The notes under the pieces were generated by a model. The model was given only the letters and a program-made list of their open reading frames with translations, was not told the DNA's origin and searched no databases. Shown here in pieces: positions 5,857 through 8,660 of a stretch of 8,660 nucleotides of DNA. Position numbers and translations under genes: made by a program. The stretch spans positions 1 through 8,660 of the forward strand of contig JAJXTK010000249.1 in assembly GCA_021783935.1 (NCBI GenBank), written 5' to 3'. This stretch comes from Myxococcales bacterium (GTDB taxonomy: Bacteria; Myxococcota_A; Polyangia; Polyangiales; JADJMO01). Position 1 is the stretch's first letter, and every line of letters begins with the position of its first letter.

Positions 5857-8660
<2,804 letters not shown>

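Overview
The window is very GC-rich DNA (roughly 70% by eye, not counted), with G or C at most third codon positions. The style suggests a myxobacterium-like organism (Myxococcota, perhaps Polyangia). The grounds are a Ser/Gly-rich lipoprotein with a DGNGGIDNNFG motif and an Asp/Ala/Gly tail, a helical-repeat protein, and a GTG-started gene that looks leaderless. This assignment is inference; there is no rRNA or other marker in the window.

Layout. Positions 1-267 (minus) hold the N-terminal part of a DUF21/CNNM-type membrane protein that runs off the left edge. Positions 268-566 contain no gene but carry a compact palindromic element: a 10-bp perfect hairpin at 383-406 and an 18-bp inverted repeat (15 of 18 matching) that brackets 414-515. 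A secreted protein of unknown function (567-1721, minus) lies just downstream of a Ppx/GppA exopolyphosphatase with a C-terminal HD domain (1778-3337, minus). The two probably form an operon. Across an 84-bp gap a helical-repeat protein (3422-4261, plus) is divergently transcribed. It converges on a lipoprotein gene (4333-5502, minus), and a hairpin plus T-run between them is oriented to end the lipoprotein transcript. The 5503-5856 gap holds a candidate lipoprotein promoter, a strong inverted repeat in its leader, and overlapping hairpins before dnaE. The alpha subunit of DNA polymerase III (5857 to the right edge, plus) is cut off at residue 934.

How it works together. This looks like ordinary chromosomal backbone, with replication (DnaE) and phosphate/stringent-response metabolism (Ppx) next to lineage-specific envelope proteins. 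I see no phage, defence, CRISPR or biosynthetic system. The observations most worth following are the palindromic element at 380-515, the complete PHP metal site in DnaE, the internal start with a strong ribosome-binding site in the unknown secreted protein, the inverted repeat in the lipoprotein leader, and two islands of A/T-ending codons inside dnaE. Very long open frames opposite dnaE and through the lipoprotein/ppx region are GC-rich shadows, not genes.
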